64,000 nucleotides of DNA, taken from assembly GCA_002917075.1 (NCBI GenBank), contig NTMA01000003.1, positions 1 to 64,000 of the forward strand, in the 5' to 3' direction. The notes under the pieces were generated by a model. That model saw only the letters and a list, made by a program, of their open reading frames with translations, searched no databases and was not told the origin of the DNA. The DNA is from Hawksworthiomyces lignivorus (taxonomy: Eukaryota; Ascomycota; Sordariomycetes; Ophiostomatales; Ophiostomataceae). Positions 10,652 to 22,565 of the stretch are shown here, one piece after another. Both the position numbers and the translations under genes were made by a program. Position 1 is the first letter of the stretch; each line of letters begins with the position of its first letter.

Positions 10652-11401
10652 TGTGGCTCTGGTAATGTAATGCTTTCAGCCGTTCGAAATGTCGTACAGA
10701 AAATCTCTGTAGTGCAAGATCTATTGAGCGGTGATCGAGAGATCCAAGGAGGGCTCCGTTAAGAAATGGGGAGATAGAATAGAAACCTCCGAAGGCGTGA
10801 GGTTGTGTGCAGCTCGAGATCCGCCACCCCTCACGGTGATAAAGACGGCGAGTGCCACTAATCGCATAAGCAGGCTGCTAGTACAAGGCACAGCAAACTT
10901 ATCTCGAGCTCGGCATGGAAACCGCTAGTGCGCGTTGATGTTAGCGTGTTACTAGTCTGGTTCGCTACTTGTTTTCGGCGCGAAAAATGCTACAGGTATG
11001 TTACATTGCGAGGCCGAGAAATCTGCATCGGGACTCTTGGCCGTTGGACGATATGAATCGGCCCCGGATTTGGTATCTTTTTCGGCATGGGTGCCGTTAT
11101 TGGCGCTTGCGCGAGATGCCTCGATATGTTCGTTTCGTAGTGCTGTCTTCTCGTATTTACATGAAAGATAGAAAGAAGCGTTGAAGAGGGCAGCAGTCTG
11201 ATTTGACGGAGGTGCAAAGCACTCCCGTGATTAGCTACGACAACTGTGTACGCAATCTGCAGTCTGTTTCTGGGGTTGTTGTATGCGGCTACACCAAATA
11301 AGACGACTGCTCGTCTTCTACATTCAAGCCTTGTGCCTCTTCTGCCCCCAGAATTCCGCAGTTTCGGTTCCTGGCTGAACCAGCTAAAGTCAAATCTCAC
11401 A
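10652..11401. promoter_or_regulatory. Divergent intergenic region, aldolase / DUF3445 gene
   Basis: 750 bp between divergently transcribed genes, so it must hold both promoters. I see no binding site I can name. Confidence 0.45.
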
Positions 11402-12830
11402 ATGATAGGAGCTTTGGTTCCACAGCTATTGCCTTTAATAGTCTTTGGCATTATTCTTAGAGTTCTCTATTTCTACAAAAACTCTCCAAGAAGAACCCAA
11501 TCGCCAGCTTCTGTTGAAGCTAAGCCCTCAACAAACAGTAAGGCGAGCCATGACAGTATGCGGCTTTATGTTCGGCCCTGTGTGTATGGATAGGTTGCTG
11601 AGATGGATTTTCTGTAGGCACCCAAAAGCCGGACTGGGCCACTCTTGACTTTTCCGACACGCAGCCGATCTCTGTGGACTTCGACTGGAGCACAGTCAAA
11701 GAGAGACCGCATCGACCATGGCACGATGGCCCACACCATGTCACAATGGGTAAGGACTTTCATTCATATACCAGAATCGTCTCTCAAAATGGATTGGCTG
11801 CTGACGCTTTTTGCTGCAGGTATTCAAAAGACGAAGATAGACGACTGGGTCGAGATTGACGAAACGTACTTGGAACGATACAAGTACAAGCGCTACCTGT
11901 ATAAAAAGTTTCCAGAGGAGACTCTGCAGTACCAGCCAGGCAGCGAAGAGCCATCGTATGAAGCTCTCTACTATCTCGCCGACTTCCTGCCCCGGAGATA
12001 TCCGACAATGTTCCGTAAAACGGATCATGGAATCGACAATCTCGTCACAGGCGACTCTTGGGATCTGCGGCGAAGCAGCAAGACCTGGGAGTCTTACCAT
12101 CCCTTGCAGGTCATGGGCCTCCTCTCCACCGAGGACTGGTTCATAATGCAGACCGACGACGACAACGAGACGACTCGTCTACGGGCAGGAGCAAACTGCT
12201 TCCCTGGTGAGTTCCCACGATTTCATCGCGTCTTTTGTTTCTCGTCCTTTGCGTCTCCGCATGTGCGGCTAGCTTGCTGACAATATTTTGCAACGTCGAA
12301 CCCTAGCTGGCTGGAAGCTTCGGGAGCGCATTGGCCACAGCCTGTGGGAGATCCATGCGGGCAAAGTGCCGCTGTACGAGGAGAACCTGAGCAGGTCGAT
12401 GGACCGGTTCTTTCTGCGTCTGCGCGCAGACAAGCCGTTTATGCGGTTTAATTATGCTATTGACGTAGACCCGGAGCTGTTTCACATCCACTCGCACCAC
12501 AACCTCACGCCGGGGCAGATCAAGAAGCCCATCACGCTCGAGCAGCTGCACCTGCGCGTCGAGCGGCAGCTCCTGCAGCGTCTGCCTAAGACAGGCGCTA
12601 TCGCCTTCTCCATCCGAACATACGTAACACCGATCACCAAGGTGACCGAGGATAGGGAGCGCGCCCGTGCTCTGTGGACGAGCGTAGACAGCTTCTCTCC
12701 GCAGATTGCCCACTACAAAAACAAAGTCTTGTGGGAGCGCGTCCTCGAGAAGCATTTCGAGCACATTCTCGGGCCAAAGCCTGCCGCGAAGGAGAAAGAG
12801 ACGGCGTCGCACACTGAAGACGGCCATTAG
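11402..12830 (+). CDS. Haem-dependent oxidative N-demethylase-like protein (DUF3445)
   Basis: Four exons (11402-11537, 11618-11749, 11820-12206, 12307-12830) give 392 aa. Residues 4-24 form a hydrophobic anchor (LVPQLLPLIVFGIIL). The DUF3445/HODM alpha-subunit-like domain follows: VDFDWSTVKERPHRPWHDGPHHVTMG, then WVEIDETYLERY, LADFLPRRYPTMFR, NLVTGDSWDL, ANCFPAGWKLRERIGHSLWEIHAGKVPLYEENLSRSMDRFF and FNYAIDVDPELFHIHSHH. Every junction is in phase and restores family-consensus peptides. Bacterial relatives demethylate dimethylamine-type substrates using haem and O2. Fungal members are uncharacterised and the N-terminal anchor suggests a membrane location. In this block it is a candidate for oxidising an N-alkyl substrate; that role is inference. 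Confidence 0.88.
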
Positions 12831-13016
12831 ATGCACGAGTGGCAGCCGTCATGGCAGCTGGAAACGAGTTGTGTAGTGTAGCACGAGGCAATGCCTGAAA
12901 AGGGCCTATTTCAATAGACAGATAGCATAGCATAGAAGCAGCCAACCGGTAGAAACAAGAAGAGAAAGCTTAGTCGGCGAGAGAATGCGCGTCTATTGTA
13001 GTCTACACGGGGGAAG

Positions 13017-15315
13017 CTAGGTCAACATGATAAACATTCCTTCTTCGCGCATGACGTCTCGCCAGTCGACGTTGCTCAAGCCCATCTGCATGTTCTTGCG
13101 CTGCTGCCCGACGCCCAGCTGGCGGTCCACGCGCCTCCACACCTCCATGACGAGGGCCTTGGCCTTGGCGATGTTACCGATGCCGTGGCGCTTGGCGCGG
13201 GCGAACCAGATGAGCGCGCGGTGACGCAGCGGCATTTCCACAGCCTCGACGGCGGCGATGAAGCCGGGCCACAGCGTGTTGGCAATGGCAATCTCGCTCG
13301 AGAGCGCGTCGACGTTCTCCAAATGCTCAAAGGCCTTGGAGACGAGATGCTGCCCCGAGAGCTGCGACCAGCGCGACGCCGGCACCGACGCCGATGCCGA
13401 CGCCGACGTTGGTGCGTCGCGCAGCGGGCGGCCCGGATGGCGCGGGCCCGCGATGCCGCCGCCGCAGCAGAGCGCACGCCGGAAGAAGAGGGCCGTGCTG
13501 TAGTGGAATGCCCAGACGTGGTTCTCCTTGATCTCCTCGCTGACGTAGGCTGAGATGGCTTCGTGCGCGCTAAAGTCGTCGGCCGCGGCGTCAGGCAGCT
13601 GGTGGCCGCCTAGCGACTGGGCGTCGTCTAGGCAGCCGAACAGCTCGGCCTCGACCCGCGCCAGCGCTTCCGCGTGTGTGCCCGGCCACGGCTGCGCGTC
13701 GTCGGCGCCGTCGGCACCGGCGCGCAAGCCCGCCAGCTGGATGATCTTGTTCAGGCACCGTAGCGTCTTCATGGATATGCCAAATGAGACGTCCAGCGTG
13801 TACCGGCCCGTCGGCGTGATGCTGCTGCTCAGTGCCTCCAGCGCCGGCGCCTGCGGGCCCACGTCAGGTGCCTCGCCGTCGTCGTAGTGCGCCGTCTCCG
13901 GCAGCTTGCTGCGCGCATATGTCCAGCCTGACGTGTGCGCAATTGTCTCCAGACAGCGGAAGATCTGCAACAAGGTTAGGCTGGATGCGTCCGAGATCCA
14001 CCGGTTTAGTCCGCCGGTGAGCCGGATAATCTGCCTGCACAACTCGATGTCTTCGTAGCCTTTGCCGTCGTTCGATCCGCTGAAGATCTTTTTCCACTGG
14101 TGTCAGCTGTGATTAATTTGAAAAAAAAAAAAAAAATGATCCTCAGGACATACCTCAACTGTGGTCATAGTCAATGCGGCTGCCAGCAATGCCTGGTTGT
14201 CTGTTGTATCTTCCAACTTGCTGGTTGGGTGGCGCTGCGCGCTTTCGATGCACCGTCTCAGAATGGTAGACGCCTTGTCCTTGAATTCGACGGCCTGGAG
14301 ATAATAGCGGTCGCGGTCTCCCTTTGCCAGCTCCGACTTGTTAAAGGCCGCGACGGCCAGGATGGCGTGGAGTAGGCTCTCTTTTGCCGCCGTTGTCGGT
14401 TTCTGGAGTGCCATGGGTAGATATATGCGGAGGTAAGGATTGTGCGATGGAGCCGACGTCGGCATCATCAGCTGGCACACGTGTGACTGATAGTGGTCCA
14501 GGAGACTCCGTATTGGCTCCGGCATGTCAACGGACTCTATTCCAACGCCGGCCACAGAGGGTGATCTCTGGACGGGCTGCACCGCTGTCGAACGCCTCTG
14601 CTCCGAGGTGTCGGACACCGACACCGAGCGCGTCTGTGTGTCTGATGTCACATGTGGCTGTGTCCGGGGCTCAAACGGGGGAGTTGGCGCATGCTGCCGC
14701 TGCACCCAGGGCAGAAAATCACCAATGACTTCGTAGTCGTGCGGGAAGTTCTCAAAGGCGTTGAAGTCAAAGGACATGTTGTCAAACAAGACAGACGCAT
14801 GCGGGCCCGGATGGCCTGGGCCCAGATTCACATTCCAAGCCGCACTTTCGCTCTGATAACTACTCACCAGCTTATCAGCGGAAGCCGAGGCGGCAGAGAC
14901 CGGCAGGACGCCGTCGCCGTCGACATCGAGCAACAGACTGTCATCCTCCCTGCCGTCGTTGTTGCAGCTGCCATCGCTAGCGATACCTGTCTCGCCCCGG
15001 GATATGCTCTCTGCGGCATCGTTCGGTCCTACGGAGACAACTACGGCTGGCCGGCCTTCTGGCAACTCTGCCGGCCGATTATGATGTCGCTGCCGCACGT
15101 TGTGCGAGCCATCACACACGTAGCGCCTTGAGCGGGAGCAATTGCGGCATTCCGGCTGCGCCTCGTCGCACTAAGACCCCATTGTTCAGCACACAATCGT
15201 ATTTACAAGACAAACAGAAAAGCGAAGAGCTTGTGGACCTCAAAACTACCTTAATCTTCCGAAGGCGGCATGTGTGGCAGCCCTGTTTGCTCAGCGCAGA
15301 GATAATCGTCAGCAT
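13017..15315 (-). CDS. Zn2Cys6 fungal transcription factor
   Basis: Three exons (15315-15250, 15170-14154, 14096-13017), about 720 aa. Splicing across the first intron (15171-15249) completes the binuclear cluster GCHTCRLRKIKCDEAQPEC followed by RNCSRSRRYVC, spacing Cx2Cx6Cx6Cx2Cx7C. The middle is low complexity; the C-terminal two thirds (from PIRSLLDHYQSHVCQLM, through LLHAILAVAAFNKSEL) is the fungal-specific transcription factor domain 2 type found in ACR-2/ARG81-like regulators. The start at 15315 (MLTIISALSKQGCHTC) is the nearest ATG; an extra upstream exon is possible because a splice-acceptor-like tract ends at this ATG. It is divergent from the P5C dehydrogenase gene and is the natural candidate for the pathway-specific regulator of the 7-31 kb block. 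Confidence 0.88.
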
Positions 15316-15895
15316 TCTGGAAAAGGCACAAAAAAAGGGCGAAAGAAAGACACGGTGGCTCGCACCGAATAGATCCTGCCCCCTCGACGATGTTTCCCCC
15401 GTTCGGCAGCTGGTTGCGAGAGCGGCATCTCGTGTGCATGTGGAACTCGGACCCTGTGATGCTGTGAGAGAGACGAGCATCCCGAACCAGTAGGAGAGGG
15501 AGCAAATCTCGCCGCGTAATTGCAAAAGCAGATAAATTATCTCCAGACTTATCGCGCGCTCTCTTGGACCCGCTTCGGCTTTAAGTGTGTAGCTGTCACG
15601 TCGGCCGGGGCTTGGCACACGCGAGGGTGAGGTTTTGGTGCAATGCAAAAGAAGCTTGCAGACTAAGATCGGGCCGAACTTTCTGTGCGCCGCATGGCGG
15701 CATGGTCCCCCGTATCTAAGCATGGGTGTTGTGGCTTCGATGGGGAAGCACATGTCCTAAAAAGACCTTACTGCTCTTGTATAATGCTGCTGCACTGTTT
15801 CCGCATTGCGTGTTGTTATCGGGAGAAGATCACGTCTTCAATCTCAGCTGCCTTGATTATCTGCTCTCAGTACTTGGCTTTTACCGCCTGTCACG
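15316..15895. promoter_or_regulatory. Divergent promoter region, regulator / P5C dehydrogenase
   Basis: 580 bp between the outward-facing starts of the Zn2Cys6 gene and the dehydrogenase gene. No clear CGG-spaced palindrome was picked out by eye. Confidence 0.45.
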
Positions 15896-17881
15896 ATGCC
15901 CACGATGACGACTAGCTCTTCGCTTGGTGTATTTGCTACACCCCAGGTGATGAACACGCCATTTGTAGGCTGCTTTATCTGCTCACCCGGTAAATCATAA
16001 GAACCTCTCTAACGATCTGTGTCTAAACGCCAAGACGGCGTATGCGCCGAACACACCCGAACGGGCCTTGCTGGCCAAGGCTCTGGACGACATGAAGAAG
16101 GGGATGCCATTTGAAGTCCACCCGAATGTTGACGGCAGGGATGTATGTGGCCCAGGCTTCACTAGGTTTCGCTCACTTCCATAGTGAACAATTTTAGATA
16201 ACAAAGGAGCTTGCTAGGTGATCGGCACCCTGACGGAGACCCAAGTCAACCCGTTCGAGCATGCGTCTGTTCTTGCCAAATACTCGCATGCCACGCCGGA
16301 GCTCGTCTCTGGTGCGATCAAGTCTGCTCTCGAAGCCAAGAAGCTGTGGTCGAGGACATCGCTGCACGACAGAGCGGCCATCTTCTACAGGGCCGCCGCG
16401 CTTTTCGAGGGCCCCTACAAGTACCGTATGATGGCGGCTACTATGATCGGCCAGGGCAAGAATCCGTACCAGGCCGACATTGACTGCATTGCAGAGGTAA
16501 GAACTACAGCCTGGCATTTTCTCAGGGTGCTGGCTGGACGAAATTCCTAACAAGCTGTCTCCCTAGTCCATCGACTTCCTGAAAATGTTCCCAGCCGTAG
16601 CCGAGACCCTGTTTAAAAACCAGCCGCCCTTTAATGCTCCGGGGGTTTGGAAGTAAGATGCTGTGGTCCCTGCGAATTGGGAATTCCCGTGCTGACGTGT
16701 TTTGCTTGCAGTCGCTCCGAGGTTCGTCCCATCGACGGCTTTGTCTATTCCATCTCCCCGTTCAACTTCACAGCGCTTGCAGTGAATCTTGTTCTTGCTC
16801 CTATCATCACGGGAAATGTCGTGATCTGGAAGCCCAGTCCGGGGGCCATCTACTCCAGCTGGCTGTTTAACCATATCATGATTGAGGCGGGCCTCCCCAA
16901 GGGCGTGCTGCAATTCCTTCCCGGCGACGCCGATCTCGTCACGGAGGAGGTTTACAAGAGCAGCGACTTTGGGGGCCTTCACTTCACAGGAAGTACTGCC
17001 GTGTTCCGGAAGCTGGCTGCTAGGATTGGCGCCAAGATGGATTTCTGGAAATCATATCCTCGCATAGTTGGCGAAACAGGCGGCAAGAACTTCCATCTCA
17101 TTCATCCGACGGCAGACCTCAGAACGGCGGCTCTGAAGTCCGTACGCGCCGCGTTTGAGTACCAAGGGCAGAAATGCAGCGCATTGTCTCGGATCTACGT
17201 CAGCCGCTCTGTCGCAGACGAGTTCAAGACCATCATGGTCAAGGAGGCAGATGCCTTGACTATGGGCAGCACCATGACTGATTTCGTCGGTCCCGTCATC
17301 AGCCGCTCCGCGTTTGATCGAGTCTCAAAATACGTGGCGGAGGCTAAGGCTGACCCCCAGATCGAGCTCCTCGCTGGGGGAGAATGCGACGACTCGACTG
17401 GCTATTATATCCGGCCTACCATCATCGAGACATCGGACCCGAAGTCCCGGTTCATGAGCGAAGAAGTTTTTGGGCCCTTTGTCTGCATATACGTCTATGA
17501 CGACAGCGACTTTGGTCCCAAGCTCTACGAGCTCATTGACGAAACAACCGAGTATGCCCTAACCGGGGCCATCTTCGCAAGAGACAGAGCAGCCATTGTG
17601 GAGGCCACAGAGGAGCTGAGATTCTCAGCTGGCAACTTTTACATCAAGTAAGAGACCCATCTCGAAATGCAAAAGAAAGAACAAAGTTCTGACCCGTTGT
17701 ACACAGTGACCAATGCACCGGAGCTATGCCCGGGCACCAACCGTTCGGTGGTTCGCGTGGTAGTGGGACAAATGACAAGGCTGGCACGGCCGGGCTGCTC
17801 AGCCGCTTCATCTCTCCGAGGACTATCAAGGAAGGATTCACATCTCTTGATAGCGTTTATTATCCATCCAACATGCTCTAG
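15896..17881 (+). CDS. Delta-1-pyrroline-5-carboxylate dehydrogenase (ALDH4 type)
   Basis: Six exons (15896-15964, 16035-16142, 16218-16496, 16567-16652, 16712-17647, 17707-17881) give 550 aa, the usual fungal length. It oxidises glutamate semialdehyde/P5C to glutamate with NAD. Diagnostic peptides: YAPNTPERALLAKAL near the start, MAATMIGQGKNPYQADID, EVRPIDGFVYSISPFNFTA, GNVVIWKPSP, FTGSTAVFRKL, the base Glu in IVGETGGKN, the nucleophile in YQGQKCSALSR, and the end QPFGGSRGSGTNDKAGTAG then LLSRFISPRTIKEGF. All junctions are in phase. No clear mitochondrial presequence: it starts MPTMTTSSSLGVFATP. It may be a cluster-dedicated paralogue of the proline-pathway enzyme, which would mean the pathway ends in P5C or a similar gamma-semialdehyde. 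Confidence 0.93.
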
Positions 17882-18296
17882 GCTAGAATCTTAGAGCATG
17901 ATATATTGGGAGATTCTGGGCTGCTGACGCACACTCTGCGACCACTTGTCTTGTATAATTAGTATATGAAAACATTTTAAATGAGCATCCGATGGGTCTC
18001 TCTGTCAGATATTGCCTCAGTAAACATTCTGGGTTCTAAATTTCTCCTGGTGACCCATATGACTGTTAATTATCACCATACGGACGGGTTGGTCCCTTGG
18101 CCGTACGGTCTCACTGCTGCACGCAAATACTGAGGAACGGCAACATAGATCAATTTCATGCGGGCCAATCGGAACATCCATGGGCCATACAGCTCGGTTG
18201 CTTCTCCAGAAAGGTTTCAATATTTTAATATATTACAGATTTAAATACGTTTTAGGGGGAGCTATGATTAAGACTTCGACGAGGGGGAACCCAGCT
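17882..18296. other. Short convergent intergenic region
   Basis: 415 bp between converging genes; only 3' flanks expected, and nothing else seen. Confidence 0.5.
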
Positions 18297-19895
18297 CTAC
18301 AGCTTCGATAGAACATGGCCGGCTCCAATTCTGTGGAAATAGTCGTGCACGACGGATTTCAGCTTGAACCGCTCGCCGCTCAGCCGCTTCTCTGTGATCC
18401 GGTACGCCTCCGGGAACCACGCGCTGACGTCTTCGCCCAGCATCATCTTGCCCAGCGCGTCGCCGCAGATCAGGCCGTTGGTCATGCCGTACGTGTTCCA
18501 GCCGGCGGCGATCCACTCGCCGCTGCCGGCGCGGCCGGTCACGCTGACGGGAACGCGGCCGACAAACGGCAGGTGGTCGGCGGTGTAGCACATGATGCCG
18601 GACCAGACGCCGCGGACGGCCGGGCGCGGGTTGACCCAGCGACTGCTGAAGAGCTTGGGTACTAGTGCGCGGATGGCCGCGTCGGCGTGCACGTCGACGG
18701 CGGTGTCGTCGCTGGTGATGAACCCGTCGATGCTGTCTTTGTCGCCGCCGACCCACAGGTCGCCCGTGTCGCTGTGGTTGAAGGCGTAGTACCGGCCCGT
18801 CTCGACCGCCCGCGTCGCGGGGTCGAAGGAGGGGCTGAAGTAGAAGGACCAGGACTGCTTGTCGCTCATCTTGGGGAACCGCGGTCCCGGACCCTGCACC
18901 GACATGGTCCCGCGGCGCGGATACATGACGCCCCGGAGGCGAGGCAGCAGGTGGCCCGTGTGGCCGTTTGTGCAGTGGACGATGTTGGCAGCCCGGATCA
19001 GGCCGCGCGGCGTCTTGATACTGTACGGGAAAGCGGCGTCTGTGGCGGCGTCGTGCTGGATGGCGATGGCAGGCGTGCCGGTCTCGATGGCGAGCCGGCC
19101 AGCATACCTGCTCAGAAGCTTCTGAAACAAGCCCGTGACGAGATTGTACGGAGACACGGTCCCGGCCGCTAGCTTGAGACCGCCGTAGGCCCCCTTCAGA
19201 TTGTATTTCTGCGAGGAAGACGGCGAGTTAGACGCAACCACTCCCCACGATTTGTCTACGGGAGTGAAATTACTTACATCGGCTGTCTCCTCTTTGGACA
19301 CTAGCTGATATGCGCCACGGTCTTCTGGGACTTCTTCCTCGTACAGCTTGAGCGCCGCCTTGGTCTCCTCCCATGAGTCATGGTCAAAATAGGCAAAGAA
19401 CTTTTCCAACCGCTGCACCCTGGTGAATTCTTTGAACTCGGGGCCGCTGTTCTCAGCGACGTCAAACATCTCGCGCAGGCCATTGACGGTGAGGCGCATG
19501 ATCTTGTTCGCCTCGGTGAGGCCGAAATTCTCTACCATAAACGTATGCCGCGTCGGCGGCAACCGGGTGAGCTGGCCGCCGTTTCGGCCCGTGGCACCGC
19601 TGCAGAGAGAACGAGCTTCCAAGACCAACACCGTCTTTGTCCCCGATGCGGGATTGCTGAGGAGGCTCCGGGCCACGCCGCATGCAGCGATCCCAGATCC
19701 GATGATCACATAGTCTACTTTTTCTGGAAGCGTGGGGGACTGCACGTTGGCGACTGCGACGTTTCCTGGTACCTGCCAGAGAGACGTGGTGGGGTTGGGC
19801 TTAGGCAGCTCCGGGTCCTGTGTGAGCTGGCGGACAATTGTGGTCCGCACAGCTGCGGCTGTCATGGGCTTGCTGTTGTCTGATGTTGGTGACAT
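18297..19895 (-). CDS. FAD-dependent amine/amino-acid oxidoreductase (DAO fold) with PTS1
   Basis: About 509 aa after removing an intron at 19209-19277, starting at the ATG at 19895 (MSPTSDNSKP). The DAO fold begins with the FAD-binding VDYVIIGSGIAACGVARSLL and has ATGRNGGQLTRLPPTRH, as in gamma-glutamylputrescine-oxidase/DadA-like enzymes. Near the C-terminus GYNTYGM-type sequence is seen as AGWNTYGMTNGLICGDALGKM, and LPFVGRVP precedes it. The last residues, HVLSKL, are a canonical peroxisomal targeting signal, so the H2O2-producing oxidation would occur in peroxisomes. The 69-nt intron has good GT/AG borders (gtaagt, ctcgcag) but has no stop and is a multiple of three, so a longer unspliced protein is also possible. 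It could oxidise a secondary amine or N-methyl amino acid. Confidence 0.88.
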   Translation of the reverse strand: MSPTSDNSKPMTAAAVRTTIVRQLTQDPELPKPNPTTSLWQVPGNVAVANVQSPTLPEKVDYVIIGSGIAACGVARSLLSNPASGTKTVLVLEARSLCSGATGRNGGQLTRLPPTRHTFMVENFGLTEANKIMRLTVNGLREMFDVAENSGPEFKEFTRVQRLEKFFAYFDHDSWEETKAALKLYEEEVPEDRGAYQLVSKEETADVSNFTPVDKSWGVVASNSPSSSQKYNLKGAYGGLKLAAGTVSPYNLVTGLFQKLLSRYAGRLAIETGTPAIAIQHDAATDAAFPYSIKTPRGLIRAANIVHCTNGHTGHLLPRLRGVMYPRRGTMSVQGPGPRFPKMSDKQSWSFYFSPSFDPATRAVETGRYYAFNHSDTGDLWVGGDKDSIDGFITSDDTAVDVHADAAIRALVPKLFSSRWVNPRPAVRGVWSGIMCYTADHLPFVGRVPVSVTGRAGSGEWIAAGWNTYGMTNGLICGDALGKMMLGEDVSAWFPEAYRITEKRLSGERFKLKSVVHDYFHRIGAGHVLSKL

Positions 19896-20830
19896 GTTGA
19901 TTAGAATGGAGTGTGTGATGCTTGGTGTGACGGAAGACAGGGGAGGAAGGGAGGGAAAGGGTTGGGAACTCCAAGAATGGATGAGGCTTTCACCAAAGGA
20001 GCTAGCTAGATTGAGATTGCAGACGACGGGGACAGAGAGAAAACAGGGAGACACGGCTGCTGGTGAACCAGATAACAGCGCTGAAAGGACGAGGCTCAGA
20101 CCAATCTAAGCAGCGGTCCCTGTTCTTAAGAGACTGCTGTGACAAGTGTGCTTCTGCATCACAAATCCGGTGAAGCCCGCAGAGCAGAGCCACACGTGGT
20201 TTTTGCAAGACTTAGGACGACGCCGAGCTTTCGGTAGTTGATAGTTTTATTCCCGAGTTTTGAACTCCGATATCCACCTTTCGACCGCCGCTAAGGTTTC
20301 TCGCGCCGAAGAAATCCTGCGATTACACTAGTGGACGCACTGGTTTCGCTCTGGGGTACGAAGCTACTGTATCTATCTATGTGTCAAAGTACTCTCGCCT
20401 TTTTTATCCTAGCCGATAACGCTATAATTTTTCTGATGTGTTTTTCTGTGGGAATTACGGTTCTCCAGGCTGTCGATGCGTAATGATGCAGCCGTTTCTC
20501 AGGTATTAGCTCCACCCCAGATACGAAAACCTGGGGTTGATACCGCCCTCTTCGAGGCGTCTCTAGTGCAGATAACAGGGGTCTGCTGAGCCAAAGATAT
20601 CCATCGAGACCAAAATCACCGCCAACCAGAGGGCAGATATTCAAACCCGGGTTCCATCTCTTCCCCCCGAGGAGACGTATAACATATGTAGAGGAACAAC
20701 ACCACGATCCAAATCTTGGCTTGCATTTGGCCGCCTCTCTTCTATTTTCTCGTCCTCTTGCATCCCCTCTTCTCTTCATACTAAGACATTGCTCCCTTCC
20801 CTATTTCATACTCATACACGCTGTGATCTA
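19896..20830. promoter_or_regulatory. Divergent region, FAD oxidase / MFS transporter
   Basis: 935 bp between outward-facing genes, presumed to hold both promoters. Weak open stretches on the minus strand are not supported as genes. Confidence 0.45.
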
Positions 20831-22565
20831 ATGGCAGAGGTAACGATCGAGAAGATTGCCACCCCAGTCCCCGTCGACAGCCATGGCGGGGACATGGAGC
20901 TGGGTCAAGTCCAGAAGGTGGCCCTCGGCCTGAGTGAGGAAGACACGGAGCGCGCTCTTGCTCTTGAGCAGTATGTTCCAGGCTCGGACTTGGAGAAGCG
21001 CCTGGTCCGCAAGCTGGACTTTATGCTTCTTCCCTGCCTCTGGTGGATCTACATTCTTGCGTATCTTGATCGTGGCAATATTGTACGTATCTTGTCAAGA
21101 TACACGGCGTGCGTCTGGAGCCAAAAAAAAAAAAAAAATGCTGACACTTCTGAACCTTAGTCAAACGCCAATGCTGCCGGGATGAGCGAGGATCTGGGCC
21201 TCTCGAGCAACAGTGCGTATAGTTTCATACTTAAAAAATACAAGCTCAAGGTCGCTGCCACTAATCACAGCTACCTGTAGAGTATTCTCTGCTGATTTCC
21301 GTCTTCTTCGTGGGCTTTTTCCTCTTTGAGATCCCCTCCAATCTCATGATGCCCAAGTTCCGCCCGTCCGTCTACATCTCGACGTTGATGACCATCTGGG
21401 GCGTCATCGTCGCCGCCATGTCGCAGTCCAAGAAGGCCTCCGGTTTCTTGGCTGGCCGCTTCTTCCTCGGATGCATCGAGGCCGGTCTGTTCCCCGGCAT
21501 GATCTATCTGCTTACCTGCTGGTACAAGAAGGCAGAGCTCGGTATGGACCCCCTTGCCGCTGTGTTTGCGATTCTAGAGAGTCTCTGATGATGCTAATGC
21601 AGATTGCCGTGCTGTTAGGGAAGCGCCTGTGCATCTTTTTTACGTCAAGCTGCATCTCGCCCGCCCTCGGAGGCATCCTAGCCGGCGCCATCATCGGGCA
21701 GCTCGATGGCGCGCGCGGCGTGGCTGGCTGGCGCTGGCTGCTGCTGATCGAAGGAGTCATGACCGTCTTCTTTGCCCTCACCTTCTTCGTCCTGCTCGTC
21801 GACTACCCGCTCAATACCAAGCGCTTCTCGCCTGAGGAGCGCACGCTAGCCTACGTGCGCGTGCTGCACGACCGTCAGGCCAACGTGGCGGTGGACGTGG
21901 GGCAGATGACGGCGCTGCAGGCCTTCAAGGCGTGCATCTGCGATGTGCGGAGCTGGCTGTTCATGGTGCTCTACGTGCTGGACTGCGGCTCGACTACCAT
22001 CTCGTACTTTATCCCCACCATCCTCAAGAAGATGGGCTACACGTCCGTGTCGGCCCAGTGGATGACGGTCCCCATCTGGGCCGTGGGCGCCGTGTGCATG
22101 CTGGTGCTCTGCCTGACGTCCGACTGGACCAAGGACCGCCGCTGGCACAACATCTTTGCCCTGGCGCTCACGTTTGTCTGCTGCATGGTCTGCGTCGGCG
22201 TCGACAACGGCGTCGTGCAGTACGTCATGCTCTGCTTCATCATCGCCGGCCTGTACACGGCCGTCGTGCTCATCTTCACCTGGTGCTCCGAGGTCATCCC
22301 CCTGCCCAACCAGAAGCGGTCCGTCGTACTCGCCTTTGTCAACTCGTGCGGCAACCTTTCCATCATCTACGGCAGCTATCTCTGGCCGAGTTCCGACGCG
22401 CCAAAGTACACAAAGGGCTTCGCCAGCGTGGCCGCCTTCTCGGGCGCGGCTGCCGTCCTCTGCCTGGTCATGCCTTTTATTTTCAAACTGCTGCCCAAAG
22501 AGCCTGCTACAAAGGCCGAGCGGGATCTCCTGAGCAGACAGAACGGGCTGGCCGTGGAAGAGTAG
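20831..22565 (+). CDS. MFS transporter, allantoate permease (Dal5/ACS) type
   Basis: Four exons (20831-21082, 21161-21212, 21281-21541, 21619-22565) give 503 aa. It is a 12-helix anion:cation symporter-type permease: KLDFMLLPCLWWIYILAYLDRGNISNANAAGM is the TM1 signature, then FFLFEIPSNLMM, GRFFLGCIEAGLFPGMIYLL, GWRWLLLIEG, and the C-terminal helices with VLAFVNSCGNLSIIYGSYLW. Splice junctions are in phase, including GNI/SNA and AEL/GKR. It starts MAEVTIEKI and ends NGLAVEE. Relatives import allantoate, nicotinate, vitamins and other organic anions. Its 3' third and 3' flank were duplicated to 4666-5412. Probably the main uptake system of the cluster, since the second MFS gene here is damaged. 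Confidence 0.92.

Noticed and set aside
14652..15131. Plus-strand frame inside the Zn2Cys6 gene
   Set aside because: Overlaps a continuous regulator exon on the other strand and shows no domain.
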